DNA from: Pseudonocardiaceae bacterium | GTDB taxonomy: Bacteria; Actinomycetota; Actinomycetes; Mycobacteriales; Pseudonocardiaceae | DNA: 64,000 nt | NCBI GenBank assembly: GCA_009379815.1 | Contig: WHSY01000003.1 | Coordinates: forward strand, 36,080-100,079 | Direction of reading: 5' to 3' | Shown here: positions 9,757-22,261 of the stretch, one piece after another | How positions within the stretch are numbered: position 1 is the stretch's first letter | How the letters are laid out: each line of letters opens with the position of its first letter | The notes under the pieces: generated by a model | What the model was told of the DNA's origin: nothing | The model's input: only the letters and a program-made list of their open reading frames with translations | Databases searched by the model: none | Made by a program: the position numbers and the translations under genes

Positions 9757-10386
9757 ATGCAGATGTCGGCAGAGGCGCTCAGCACCCAGGACACAGTGGT
9801 CCAGGACACAGTGGCCCAGGACACCCTGGCCCAGGATGGCGGTGGCGGCAACAACTTCCTCATCCCGAACGGGACGATCATCGTCGAGCTGGTCATCTTC
9901 CTGGTCATCTTCTGGGTGATCTGGCGTTACGTGGTGCCCCCGATCAAGCGGGTGATGAACCAGCGCCAGGACATGGTGCGCCGGCAGATCGAGGAGAGCC
10001 GCCAGGCCAGTGAGCGGCTCGAGGCGGCGGAGAGCAAGTACCAGGAGGCTCTCAACGAAGCCCGCACCGAGGCGGCGAAGATCCGGGAGAACGCCAGGGC
10101 CGACGCGCAGCGGATCAAGGAGGACATGCGCGAGCAGGCAGATCAGGAGGTCGCCAGGATCCGGGAGCGCGGCGAGGAGCAGCTGACGACGCAGCGCGAG
10201 CAGGTGGTCCGCGAGCTGCGTTCCGAGCTCGGCGCCCTGGCGGTGTCGCTGGCGGGGCGGATCGTCGGTGAGTCGCTTGCCGACGAGTCGCAGCGGTCGG
10301 CCACTGTGGACCGGTTCATCGACGAGCTGGACGGCATGTCGGCGACCGACGGCCAGGCCACCACGCGCACGGGGGAGAACCGCTGA
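9757..10386 (+). CDS. atpF: ATP synthase Fo subunit b
   Basis: Peripheral-stalk subunit: one N-terminal membrane helix (about residues 38-57) followed by a long charged coiled coil (about 65-185). It is unusual in having an N-terminal tail before the helix built of a repeated Q-D-T unit (residues about 11-27), encoded by a 15-base tandem repeat. The 209-residue length exceeds E. coli b (156) because of this tail and a C-terminal extension. Starts at ATG 9757 or 9763 cannot be separated. The stop overlaps the atpH start by one base. Confidence 0.95.
   Translation: MQMSAEALSTQDTVVQDTVAQDTLAQDGGGGNNFLIPNGTIIVELVIFLVIFWVIWRYVVPPIKRVMNQRQDMVRRQIEESRQASERLEAAESKYQEALNEARTEAAKIRENARADAQRIKEDMREQADQEVARIRERGEEQLTTQREQVVRELRSELGALAVSLAGRIVGESLADESQRSATVDRFIDELDGMSATDGQATTRTGENR
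9786..9840. repeat. 15-bp tandem repeat inside atpF (about 3.6 copies)
   Basis: Copies at 9786-9800 (CCAGGACACAGTGGT), 9801-9815, 9816-9830 and a partial copy at 9831-9840. The in-frame unit encodes x-Q-D-T-x and expands the cytoplasmic or periplasmic tail ahead of the membrane helix. Confidence 0.9.
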
Positions 10387-11204
10387 TGCAACCCGCGAGC
10401 AGGGCCTCGCTGACAGCCGCCCGCGAACGGCTCGACGAGTTCGCCGACGGTGCCGGGTCGCAGCAGCTGACCCGGCTCGGTGAGGAGCTGTTCGCGGTGG
10501 CGGAGCTGCTCGTCACCGAGCGCGGACTGCGCCGCGGCATGGTCGACCCGTCCGCATCGGACGCGGCCCGCCGGAGTCTGGTCGAGACGCTGTTCAGCGG
10601 GAAGGTCGAGAGCCGCACGCTCGACGAGCTGACCGCTCTGGTCACCTCCCGCTGGTCGCGGTCGCTCGATCTCGTCGACTCACTCGAGGAGCTCGGCCGG
10701 CGTGCCGTGCTGGCGGTGGCCGCGCCTGAGGGCGGGCTCGAAGAGGTCGAGGACGAGCTGTTCCGGTTCGCGCGCATCCTGGCGGCGCAACCGCGGCTGG
10801 CGGCCCTGCTGTCGGACCCGCTCACGTCGCCGGACCAGCGGCTCGGCCTGCTCGGCGGGGTCCTCGACGACAAGGTGACACCGGTGACCAGGCGGTTGCT
10901 CGAACAGGTCGTCCGGTCGCCCCGCGGCCGCCATCTCGACCAGCTCGTCGAGCGGCTCGTCGAGCAAGCGGCGGCCCAGCGGGACCGCTACGTCGCTCAC
11001 GTCACCTCCCCGCTGCCGCTGTCCGACGGGCAGGAACGGCGGCTGCAGGAGATCCTCGGCCGGATCTACCGACGGCCCATCTCGCTGCAGACCGAACTCG
11101 ACCCCGAGCTGCTGGGCGGGCTGGTGATCCGGGTCGGCGACGAGGTGATCGACGGCAGTGTCGCCGAGCGGATCAACCGCGCACGGCAGGAGCTACCGCG
11201 GTGA
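10386..11204 (+). CDS. atpH: ATP synthase F1 subunit delta (long actinobacterial form)
   Basis: Connects the peripheral stalk to the top of F1. The C-terminal part (about residues 95-272) matches the OSCP/delta fold, ending with the conserved LVIRVGDEVIDGSVAERI. The protein is 272 residues against about 177 in E. coli, because of an N-terminal helical extension. It is not fused to a second b subunit, unlike the roughly 446-residue AtpH of Mycobacterium. The ATG shares a base with the atpF stop codon. Confidence 0.94.
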   Translation: MQPASRASLTAARERLDEFADGAGSQQLTRLGEELFAVAELLVTERGLRRGMVDPSASDAARRSLVETLFSGKVESRTLDELTALVTSRWSRSLDLVDSLEELGRRAVLAVAAPEGGLEEVEDELFRFARILAAQPRLAALLSDPLTSPDQRLGLLGGVLDDKVTPVTRRLLEQVVRSPRGRHLDQLVERLVEQAAAQRDRYVAHVTSPLPLSDGQERRLQEILGRIYRRPISLQTELDPELLGGLVIRVGDEVIDGSVAERINRARQELPR

Positions 11205-11289
11205 GCGCGCCCGCGCGGGGCAGGCGACGACGGCGCACGATGAGCACACGAGACCGACGCAGTACTACTGAGAGCAGGGACCGATAGCC

Positions 11290-12939
11290 ATGGCGGAGCT
11301 GACGATCTCCTCGGACGAGATCCGGAGCGCGATCGAGAACTACGTCACCTCCATCTCCACCGAGACCTCGCGCGAGGAGGTGGGCACCGTCTCCTACACC
11401 GGGGACGGCATCGCCCGGGTCGAGGGCCTGCCCTCGGCGATGGCCAACGAACTGGTCGAGTTCCCCGGCGGCATCCTGGGCGTGGCGCAGAACCTCGAGG
11501 ACCGCGAGATCGGTGTGGTCATCCTCGGCAGCTTCGAGCATGTCGAGGAGGGCCAGCAGGTCCGGCGCACCGGTCGGATCCTCGCCGCGCCGGTCGGTGA
11601 CGGCTTCCTCGGCCGGGTGGTCGACCCGCTGGGCACGCCCATCGACGGTCTGGGCGAGATCGTCGCCGACGACGAGCGGGTGCTGGAACTGCAGGCGCCG
11701 TCGGTGATCCAGCGCCAGCCGGTGAAGGAGCCGCTGCAGACGGGCATCAAGGCCGTCGACTCGCAGACGCCGATCGGGCGAGGCCAGCGCCAGCTGATCA
11801 TCGGCGACCGCAAGACCGGCAAGACCGCGGTGTGCACCGACACGATCATCAACCAGAAGGACAACTGGGCCAGCGGCGACCCGAACCGGCAGGTGCGGTG
11901 CATCTACGTCGCTATCGGGCAGAAGGGGTCGACCATCGCGGCGGTCCGGGAGTCCCTGGAGAACGCCGGCGCCCTCGAGTACACCACCATCGTCGCGGCG
12001 CCCGCGTCGGACTCGGCCGGCTACAAGTGGCTCGCCCCCTACACCGGGTCGGCCATGGGCCAGCACTGGATGTATGCGGGCAAGCACGTCCTGATCGTCT
12101 TCGACGACCTGTCCAAGCAGGCCGAGGCCTACCGCGCGCTGTCGCTGCTGTTGCGCCGCCCGCCGGGCCGTGAGGCCTTCCCCGGCGACGTCTTCTACCT
12201 GCACTCCAGGCTGCTCGAGCGCTGCGCGAAGCTGTCCGACGACCTCGGTGGCGGATCGATGACCGGGTTGCCGATCATCGAGACCCGGGGCAACGACATC
12301 GCCGCCTACATCCCGACCAACGTCATCTCCATTACGGACGGGCAGTGCTTCTTCGAGCCCGACCTGTTCAACCAGGGTGTCCGGCCGGCGATCAACGTCG
12401 GTGTCTCGGTCTCCCGGGTCGGCGGGTCCGCGCAGATCAGGGCATTGCGACAGGTCGGTGGCACGCTGCGGCTGGACCTGTCGCAGTACCGCGAGCTGGA
12501 GGCCTTCGCCGCGTTCGGCTCCGAGAACCTCGACGCCACGTCGCGGTCCGTCCTGGAGCGCGGGGCGAGGCTGACCGAGCTGCTCAAGCAGGGCCAGTAC
12601 GCCCCGGTGCCCGTCGAGGAGCAGGTGGTCTCGATCTTCCTCGGGACCCGTGGGCACCTCGACACGGTGCCGGTCGCCGACATCCAGCGGTTCGAGCGCG
12701 AGTTCCTCGAACATGTCCGGCTGTCCGAGGAGGGCATCCTCGCCGACATCCGCGACACCGAGCAGTTCGGCGAGGACACCGAGCAGCGCCTGGTGGACGC
12801 GGTCAACGAGTTCAAGAAGAGCTTCACCGCCTTTGACGGGTCGTCGGTGGTCGGCAACGAGGGCCAGGCCGACGCGATGGCGGCCGACGAGGTGGAGCAG
12901 GAGACCGTGAAGGTCAACAAGCCGGCCCCGAGCGAGTGA
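11290..12939 (+). CDS. atpA: ATP synthase F1 subunit alpha
   Basis: Non-catalytic nucleotide-binding subunit of F1. Walker A is GDRKTGKT at residues 172-179; the signature [17 protein letters not shown] follows in the C-terminal half. The length of 549 residues exceeds that of E. coli (513) because of a charged C-terminal tail (about 515-549). A tail of this type in mycobacteria is known to suppress ATP hydrolysis. The ATG has an AGGGA ribosome site nine bases upstream. An 85-base spacer separates it from atpH. Confidence 0.97.
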   Translation: MAELTISSDEIRSAIENYVTSISTETSREEVGTVSYTGDGIARVEGLPSAMANELVEFPGGILGVAQNLEDREIGVVILGSFEHVEEGQQVRRTGRILAAPVGDGFLGRVVDPLGTPIDGLGEIVADDERVLELQAPSVIQRQPVKEPLQTGIKAVDSQTPIGRGQRQLIIGDRKTGKTAVCTDTIINQKDNWASGDPNRQVRCIYVAIGQKGSTIAAVRESLENAGALEYTTIVAAPASDSAGYKWLAPYTGSAMGQHWMYAGKHVLIVFDDLSKQAEAYRALSLLLRRPPGREAFPGDVFYLHSRLLERCAKLSDDLGGGSMTGLPIIETRGNDIAAYIPTNVISITDGQCFFEPDLFNQGVRPAINVGVSVSRVGGSAQIRALRQVGGTLRLDLSQYRELEAFAAFGSENLDATSRSVLERGARLTELLKQGQYAPVPVEEQVVSIFLGTRGHLDTVPVADIQRFEREFLEHVRLSEEGILADIRDTEQFGEDTEQRLVDAVNEFKKSFTAFDGSSVVGNEGQADAMAADEVEQETVKVNKPAPSE

Positions 12940-12952
12940 CGGAAACGGGGAG

Positions 12953-15371
<2,419 letters not shown>

Positions 15372-15443
15372 GCCCCCGGTGGGCGGCTACTGAGACCGAC
15401 GTGTGATGGATCCGGGACCCCCGACCGAACCGAGGAGATGCGC

Positions 15444-15830
15444 GTGGCCGAGATGACCGTCGAGCTGGTCGCGGTCGAGCGCCGTGTCTGGTCCGGCAAG
15501 GCGAGCAGCTTGTTCGCCAGGACCCTGGAGGGCGAGCTCGGCGTGCTCCCGGGCCACGCGCCGCTGCTCGGCGAGCTGGTCGAGGGCGGTGTGGTGACGG
15601 TGCGAACCAGCGATGGCGAGACCGTCACCGCTGCCGTGTTCGGCGGCTTCCTCTCGGTGACCGGCGAGAAGGTCAGCGTACTGGCCGAGGCCGCGGAGCT
15701 GGCCGGCGAGATCGACGTCAAGGCGGCCAGGGAGGCGCTGCGGCAGGCCGAGTCGGGCGACGATCAGGAGACGATCTCGGTCAGACAGCGGGCGACCGCC
15801 CGGCTCAAGGCCGCAGGCGAGACCGTCTGA
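15444..15830 (+). CDS. atpC: ATP synthase F1 subunit epsilon
   Basis: Central-stalk subunit. The N-terminal beta-sandwich is well conserved ([37 protein letters not shown]), and a short C-terminal helix follows. The GTG at 15444 is preferred over the ATG at 15438, because the GAGGAG ribosome site (15432-15437) abuts that ATG but is six bases from the GTG. This gives 128 residues. It ends the canonical atp operon; the DUF2550 gene follows after 20 bases. Confidence 0.94.
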   Translation: MAEMTVELVAVERRVWSGKASSLFARTLEGELGVLPGHAPLLGELVEGGVVTVRTSDGETVTAAVFGGFLSVTGEKVSVLAEAAELAGEIDVKAAREALRQAESGDDQETISVRQRATARLKAAGETV

Positions 15831-15850
15831 TACCCGTAGGGCCGACCGTC

Positions 15851-16282
15851 ATGGGCATCGCCGAGATCGCCGGGTTGGTCCTGCTAGGGGTGGCGATGCT
15901 GTTCGCGGTGCTGGCTTATCGGCGGGTCCGGCTCGTCCGGGGCGGCGGGATCGACGTGGCACTGCGGGCCCGCCCGTACACCGGCGGCCGCGGCTGGCAC
16001 CTCGGGGTGGCGCGGTACCGGGGCGACCAGTTCGCCTGGTACCGGGTGTCGAGCCTGCGTTCGGGCCCGGACCGGGTGCTCCACCGCGAGCGGCTGGTGA
16101 TCGTCGAGCGGCGCGACCCCACCCTGCCGGAGAGCTATTCGGTGCCGCCAGGATCGGTGGTGCTGCGTTGCGGGATGGCGGACGGGGAGTTCGAGCTCGC
16201 GATGGGCCGCGACACCCTCACCGGATTCCTGTCGTGGCTGGAATCGGCGCCCCCGGGACGTGGCGTGCACCGGGCGTCCTAG
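15851..16282 (+). CDS. DUF2550 family membrane-anchored protein
   Basis: 143 residues: one N-terminal membrane helix (about 3-20), then a soluble domain with a basic stretch (RRVRLVRGGGIDVALRARP) and the conserved GWHLGVARYRGDQFAWYRV. The position directly behind atpC is the same as mycobacterial Rv1312, the DUF2550 type member. Its function is unknown in the family. Co-transcription with atpC is likely given the 20-base gap. Confidence 0.85.
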   Translation: MGIAEIAGLVLLGVAMLFAVLAYRRVRLVRGGGIDVALRARPYTGGRGWHLGVARYRGDQFAWYRVSSLRSGPDRVLHRERLVIVERRDPTLPESYSVPPGSVVLRCGMADGEFELAMGRDTLTGFLSWLESAPPGRGVHRAS

Positions 16283-16298
16283 TTGTGGACCATCGAGG

Positions 16299-16871
16299 CT
16301 AGCGCTCACCGCCCGGGCGCCACAGCACGTCACCGTCCGGGTTGGCGACCCGGCAGAGGATGAACAGCAGGTCCGAGAGCCGGTTGAGGTAGCGAGCCGT
16401 GATCGGGCTGGTGCGGTTCAGGTCCTCCTCCAGGACCGCCCAGGCGGCGCGCTCCGCCCGCCGGGTGACCACCCGCGCGGTGTGCAGCAGCGCCGCGCCC
16501 GGGGTGCCACCGGGCAGGATGAACGAGTCCAGCTTGGGCAGCCCGGCGTTGAACTCGTCACACCAGCCCTCCAGCCGCGTGACGTACTCGTCGGTGACGC
16601 GCAACGGAGCGTACTTCGGTTCCGGGACGATCGGGGTGCACAGGTCGGCTCCGACGTCGAACAGGTCGTTCTGTACGCGCCGCAGCACCTCGCCGACGTC
16701 CTCGGCCAGCGAGCCCATGGCCAGCGCCGTTCCGATCGCGGCGTTGGCCTCCTCGACGTCGGCGTAGGCGACCAGCCGCGGGTCGGTCTTGGCGACCCGG
16801 GAGAAGTCGCCGAGCCCGCTGCTGCCGTCGTCGCCGGTACGGGTGTAGATCTTCGTCAGGTGCACGGCCAT
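16299..16871 (-). CDS. Cob(I)yrinic acid a,c-diamide adenosyltransferase, PduO type
   Basis: Transfers the 5'-deoxyadenosyl group of ATP to cob(I)alamin, making the coenzyme B12 required by the acyl-CoA mutases in this window. Seen: the N-terminal ATP-binding motif [16 protein letters not shown] and the five-helix bundle signature including [15 protein letters not shown] and [17 protein letters not shown]. It has 190 residues from the ATG at 16871. The start is preceded at seven bases by TAGCGT on the same strand, suggesting a leaderless message. Convergent with the DUF2550 gene and divergent from murA. Confidence 0.93.
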   Translation of the reverse strand: MAVHLTKIYTRTGDDGSSGLGDFSRVAKTDPRLVAYADVEEANAAIGTALAMGSLAEDVGEVLRRVQNDLFDVGADLCTPIVPEPKYAPLRVTDEYVTRLEGWCDEFNAGLPKLDSFILPGGTPGAALLHTARVVTRRAERAAWAVLEEDLNRTSPITARYLNRLSDLLFILCRVANPDGDVLWRPGGER

Positions 16872-16878
16872 GGGACGC

Positions 16879-16884
16879 ACGCTA
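16879..16884 (-). promoter_or_regulatory. -10 element TAGCGT for leaderless adenosyltransferase gene
   Basis: On the minus strand TAGCGT ends seven bases before the ATG at 16871. Confidence 0.55.
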
Positions 16885-16922
16885 CGTGCCCCCGGCGAGC
16901 GGGGCGACCGGCGAGGGCGCGG

Positions 16923-16928
16923 TAGCGT
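16923..16928 (+). promoter_or_regulatory. -10 element TAGCGT for leaderless murA
   Basis: TAGCGT ends eight bases before the GTG at 16937, with no ribosome site between. Confidence 0.6.
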
Positions 16929-16936
16929 GCACCCCC

Positions 16937-18205
16937 GTGAGCGAGCACTTCAGAGTCCACGGCGGTCCCCGGCTGGTCGGCGAGGTGCATGTCCACGGCG
17001 CGAAGAACAGCGTGCTGAAGTTGATGGCTGGAGCGCTGCTGGCCGAGGGCACCACGACGATCACGAACTGCCCGGAGATCCTCGACGTGCCCCTGATGGG
17101 CGATGTGCTACGGGGCCTGGGCTGCGAGGTGACCGTCGCGGCCGACACCGTCCGGATCACCACACCCGCCGAACTCAAGCACGAGGCCGACTACGGCTCG
17201 GTGAGCAAGCTGCGCGCGTCGGTGTCCGTGCTCGGCCCGCTGGTCGGCCGGTGCCGTCGGGCCAAGGTCGCGCTGCCGGGCGGCGACGCGATCGGCTCCC
17301 GCCCGCTGGACATGCACCAGGCCGGGCTGCGCCGGCTGGGTGCGCGCAGTGAGATCGAGCACGGCTGCGTGGTCGCCGAGGCCGAGGGCCTGCACGGTGC
17401 CCAGATCTGGCTGGACTTCCCCAGCGTCGGCGCCACCGAGAACATCCTCATGGCCGCGGTGCTCGCCGACGGTACGACGGTGATCGACAATGCCGCCCGC
17501 GAGCCGGAGATCGTCGACCTGTGCGTGATGCTGCAGCAGATGGGCGCGCGGATCTCGGGTGCCGGGACATCGACGCTGACCGTGGACGGCGTGCCGCGGC
17601 TGCAGCCCACCGAGCATCGGGTGATCGGCGACCGGATCGTCGGCGCGACCTGGGCGTTCGCCGCGGCGATGACCCGGGGCGACGTGCACGTGCGCGGCGT
17701 CGACCCGCATCATCTCGACCTGGTGCTGGAGAAGCTGCGGCTGGCGGGCGCGCAGACCGATCCTGCCGACGACGGCTTCCGGGTGGTGATGCCGCGACGG
17801 CCCACCTCAGTCGACTTCGTGACGCTGCCCTACCCGGGTTTCGCCACCGACCTGCAGCCGATGGCGATCGCGCTCTCCGCCGTCTCGGAGGGTACCTCGA
17901 TGATCACCGAGAATGTCTTCGAGGCGCGATTCCGGTTCATCGAGGAGATGATCCGGCTCGGTGCCGACGCACGCACCGACGGTCACCACGCGGTCGTGCG
18001 TGGTGTCGAGCGGCTGTCGAGTGCGCCGGTGTGGGCCTCCGACATCCGAGCAGGTGCCGGTCTGGTGCTCGCAGGAATGTGTGCCGACGGCATCACCGAG
18101 GTCTGGGACGTCTTCCACATCGATCGCGGCTACCCGGGGTTCCTCCGCAGGCTGTGCGACCTCGGCGCCGAGATCGAGCGCGTCAGCGCCCCGCCCCAGC
18201 GCTAG
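16937..18205 (+). CDS. murA: UDP-N-acetylglucosamine 1-carboxyvinyltransferase, Asp117 (fosfomycin-insensitive) type
   Basis: First committed step of peptidoglycan synthesis: adds enolpyruvate from PEP to UDP-GlcNAc. The fold is a 422-residue EPSP-synthase-like protein with [10 protein letters not shown] near the N-terminus (substrate Lys) and repeated inverse alpha/beta units. The key residue of the active-site loop is Asp117 ([11 protein letters not shown], codon 17285-17287) where most bacteria have the fosfomycin-alkylated Cys. The same substitution in Mycobacterium tuberculosis MurA is known to give intrinsic resistance. The GTG start is supported by homology and the -10 eight bases upstream. 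Confidence 0.96.
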   Translation: MSEHFRVHGGPRLVGEVHVHGAKNSVLKLMAGALLAEGTTTITNCPEILDVPLMGDVLRGLGCEVTVAADTVRITTPAELKHEADYGSVSKLRASVSVLGPLVGRCRRAKVALPGGDAIGSRPLDMHQAGLRRLGARSEIEHGCVVAEAEGLHGAQIWLDFPSVGATENILMAAVLADGTTVIDNAAREPEIVDLCVMLQQMGARISGAGTSTLTVDGVPRLQPTEHRVIGDRIVGATWAFAAAMTRGDVHVRGVDPHHLDLVLEKLRLAGAQTDPADDGFRVVMPRRPTSVDFVTLPYPGFATDLQPMAIALSAVSEGTSMITENVFEARFRFIEEMIRLGADARTDGHHAVVRGVERLSSAPVWASDIRAGAGLVLAGMCADGITEVWDVFHIDRGYPGFLRRLCDLGAEIERVSAPPQR

Positions 18206-18210
18206 CGCCT

Positions 18211-18250
18211 GTGAGTGGCGATACGAGCCAGGGCTCGTATCGCCACTCAC
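18211..18250. terminator. Perfect 19-bp inverted repeat between convergent murA and acyl-CoA ligase
   Basis: Left arm 18211-18229 and right arm 18232-18250 are exact reverse complements with a two-base centre. The arm begins GTGAGTGGCGATACGAG. The hairpin lies between two convergent stop codons and could end transcription from both sides, although no U-tract follows. The same arm sequence recurs at 57984-58002. Confidence 0.75.
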
Positions 18251-18263
18251 GACCTGTCCACAG

Positions 18264-19898
<1,635 letters not shown>

Positions 19899-19949
19899 CA
19901 GGTACTCCCTTTGAGTGTCGGACCTCGTATTTCGTAGCGTCAGCATCGA

Positions 19950-19970
19950 TTGTGGTGACTGGTGCCACAA
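19950..19970. promoter_or_regulatory. Candidate operator in the fadD-like/ecm divergent spacer
   Basis: TTGTGG (19950-19955) and CCACAA (19965-19970) form an inverted repeat with a nine-base centre between two divergent acyl-CoA genes. The arms are short; the binding protein is unknown. Confidence 0.35.
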
Positions 19971-20038
19971 GATGCATCCGTCCTTCGATGCGCGCCCGTT
20001 GTGAGCAACAGCATGACAACCGGTTGACTACCGGCCAG

Positions 20039-20044
20039 TATCCT
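20039..20044 (+). promoter_or_regulatory. -10 element TATCCT for ecm
   Basis: TATCCT ends six bases before the ATG at 20051. This spacing favours 20051 over the in-frame ATG at 20045 as the start of a leaderless message. Confidence 0.45.
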
Positions 20045-20050
20045 ATGGCG

Positions 20051-22063
20051 ATGCCGTATCCGAGCGATCGTGAGCGGGACCGGCCGTGGGTGATGCGGAC
20101 CTACGCCGGGCACTCCTCGGCGCGCAGATCCAACGAGCTCTACCGGCGCAACCTGGCCAAGGGCCAGACGGGCCTGTCGGTCGCGTTCGACCTGCCGACG
20201 CAGACCGGCTACGACCCCGACCACGAGCTGGCGCGCGGCGAGGTCGGCAAGGTCGGCGTCCCGGTCAGCCACATCGGCGACATGCGGGCGCTCTTCGACG
20301 GTATCCCGATGGCCGAGGCCAACACCTCGATGACCATCAACGCGACGGCGATGTGGCTGCTCGCGCTCTACGCCACGGTGGCCGAGGAGCACGACGCGGA
20401 CCTCGGTGCACTGTCGGGCACGACGCAGAACGACATCATCAAGGAGTACCTGTCCCGCGGTACCTACGTCTTCCCGCCGGGACCGAGCCTGCGGCTGATC
20501 ACCGACATGATCGTCTGGACGGTGGCCCGGGTCCCCAAGTGGAACCCGATCAACATCTGCAGCTACCACCTGCAGGAGGCCGGCGCCACGCCGGTGCAGG
20601 AGATCGCCTACGCGATGTCGACGGCGATCGCGGTGCTCGACTCGGTGCGCGACTCCGGGCAGGTCGATCCGGCCGACTTCGATCGCGTGGTCGGCCGGAT
20701 GTCGTTCTTCGTCAACGCCGGGGTGCGCTTCGTCGAGGAGATGTGCAAGCTGCGCGCCTTCGCGCGGCTGTGGGACGAGACCTGCCGGCAGCGCTACGGC
20801 GTCGAGGACGAGAAGCTGCGACGGTTCCGCTACGGCGTGCAGGTCAACTCGCTCGGGCTGACCGAGGCGCAGCCGGAGAACAACGTGCAACGCATCGTGC
20901 TGGAGATGCTCGCGGTGACGCTGTCGCGCGACGCCCGCGCCCGTGCGGTGCAGCTGCCGACCTGGAACGAGGCGCTCGGGCTGCCCCGGCCCGCCGACCA
21001 GCAGTGGGCGCTGCGGATGCAGCAGGTGCTGGCCTACGAGACCGACCTGTTGGAGTACGAGGACCTCTTCGACGGCTCGCACGTGGTCGAGGCGCGGGTC
21101 GCCGAACTCGCCGATGGTGCCCGCGAGGAGATCGACCGGGTGCAGGCCCAGGGTGGCGCGGTCGCCGCCGTCGAGTCCGGGTACATGAAGTCACAGCTGG
21201 TGTCCTCGCTGGCGCAGCGCCGGCGGCGAATCGAGGACGGCGAGGAGATCGTCGTCGGCGTCAACCGCTTCACCGAGAGCGACGCCAGCCCGTTGCAGGC
21301 GGAGGGTGCGGCGACCATCGAGACCGTCGACGAGGCGGTGGAGGCCGAGGCGGCGGAGGCGGTGCGCGCGTGGCGTTCCGGGCGTGACCAGTCGGTGGTC
21401 GACGAGGCGCTGCGGTCGCTGGCCGAGGCCGCGAAGACCGAGGCGAACCTGGTCGAGACGTCGATGGCGTGCGCCCGCGCCGGGGTCACGACGGGGGAGT
21501 GGGCGCAGACGCTGCGCGAGGTGTTCGGCGAGTACCGGGCGCCGACCGGGGTGTCGGGCGCGTCGGCCACCGGCCAGGGCGGTGACGCCGGCGACGCGGT
21601 CGCCGCGGTCCGCGAGCGGGTCCGGTCGCTGGGCGAGGAGCTGGGGGAGCGGCTGCGGATGCTGGTCGGCAAGCCCGGGCTCGACGGGCACTCCAACGGT
21701 GCGGAGCAGGTCGCGGTGCGGGCGCGTGACGTCGGCTTCGAGGTGGTGTACCAGGGGATCCGGCTGACGCCGGCGCAGATCGTCGCCGCTGCCGTGCAGG
21801 AGGACGTGCACGTGGTGGGGCTGTCGGTGCTGTCGGGCTCGCACCTCGAGGTCGTCCCGGCGGTGGTGGACGGGCTGCGCGAGGCCGGTGCCGGGGACGT
21901 GCCGGTCGTCGTCGGCGGGATCATCCCGCCCGAGGACGCCCGTGCGCTGCACGACCGGGGCGTCGCGACGGTGTTCACGCCCAAGGACTTCGAGCTCACC
22001 CGCATCATGGACGAGATCGTTGACCTGGTCCGCGGCCGGGGCGCGGTATCGCCGGATTCGTAG
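20051..22063 (+). CDS. ecm: Ethylmalonyl-CoA mutase (MeaA family), coenzyme B12 dependent
   Basis: Converts (2R)-ethylmalonyl-CoA to methylsuccinyl-CoA in the ethylmalonyl-CoA pathway. It is a single chain of 670 residues: a TIM-barrel substrate domain (about 1-500), a linker, and a cobalamin-binding domain with DGHSNG at 545-550 (DxHxxG), SVLSGSH and GGIIPPEDA. Substrate-site residues read Tyr18, Arg136 and His173, the Tyr/Arg pair of carboxy-acyl mutases. The compact single-chain form and the stretches RPWVMRTYAGHSS and KGQTGLSVAFDLPTQTGYDPDH match MeaA/Ecm; canonical methylmalonyl-CoA mutase is larger or two-subunit. ccr, which makes its substrate, is at 34109. Confidence 0.9.
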   Translation: MPYPSDRERDRPWVMRTYAGHSSARRSNELYRRNLAKGQTGLSVAFDLPTQTGYDPDHELARGEVGKVGVPVSHIGDMRALFDGIPMAEANTSMTINATAMWLLALYATVAEEHDADLGALSGTTQNDIIKEYLSRGTYVFPPGPSLRLITDMIVWTVARVPKWNPINICSYHLQEAGATPVQEIAYAMSTAIAVLDSVRDSGQVDPADFDRVVGRMSFFVNAGVRFVEEMCKLRAFARLWDETCRQRYGVEDEKLRRFRYGVQVNSLGLTEAQPENNVQRIVLEMLAVTLSRDARARAVQLPTWNEALGLPRPADQQWALRMQQVLAYETDLLEYEDLFDGSHVVEARVAELADGAREEIDRVQAQGGAVAAVESGYMKSQLVSSLAQRRRRIEDGEEIVVGVNRFTESDASPLQAEGAATIETVDEAVEAEAAEAVRAWRSGRDQSVVDEALRSLAEAAKTEANLVETSMACARAGVTTGEWAQTLREVFGEYRAPTGVSGASATGQGGDAGDAVAAVRERVRSLGEELGERLRMLVGKPGLDGHSNGAEQVAVRARDVGFEVVYQGIRLTPAQIVAAAVQEDVHVVGLSVLSGSHLEVVPAVVDGLREAGAGDVPVVVGGIIPPEDARALHDRGVATVFTPKDFELTRIMDEIVDLVRGRGAVSPDS

Positions 22064-22152
22064 CCACCGCGGGTCCATGCCGCGACAGGACGCGGTGGTG
22101 TCACGCAGCGGCGTCGGAGAGGTAACGCCCTGGTCCGGGCGAGTGCACATCG

Positions 22153-22181
22153 TTGACCTGGATGGTAGGGGTACCTACCGT
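22153..22181 (+). promoter_or_regulatory. Promoter with embedded palindrome upstream of ehuB
   Basis: TTGACC (22153-22158) and TACCGT (22176-22181) are 17 bases apart, a good sigma70-type promoter. The palindrome GGTAGG-GGTA-CCTACC (22164-22179) lies between and over the -10 element, where a bound repressor would block RNA polymerase. Regulator unknown. Confidence 0.6.
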
Positions 22182-22261
22182 CTGTCACACCATCGGGGCG
22201 CTCACACACAGCGTGGTGAGATCCGCCACCCCCGCAGCACTCGGCGCAAGGAGCGGTGATC

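Noticed and set aside
20051..22063. Classical methylmalonyl-CoA mutase (large or fused form)
   Set aside because: The chain is a compact 670 residues with MeaA-type sequence, and a ccr gene is present in the same region. Ethylmalonyl-CoA mutase fits better, although the two families share the Tyr/Arg pair, so an enzyme assay would be final.
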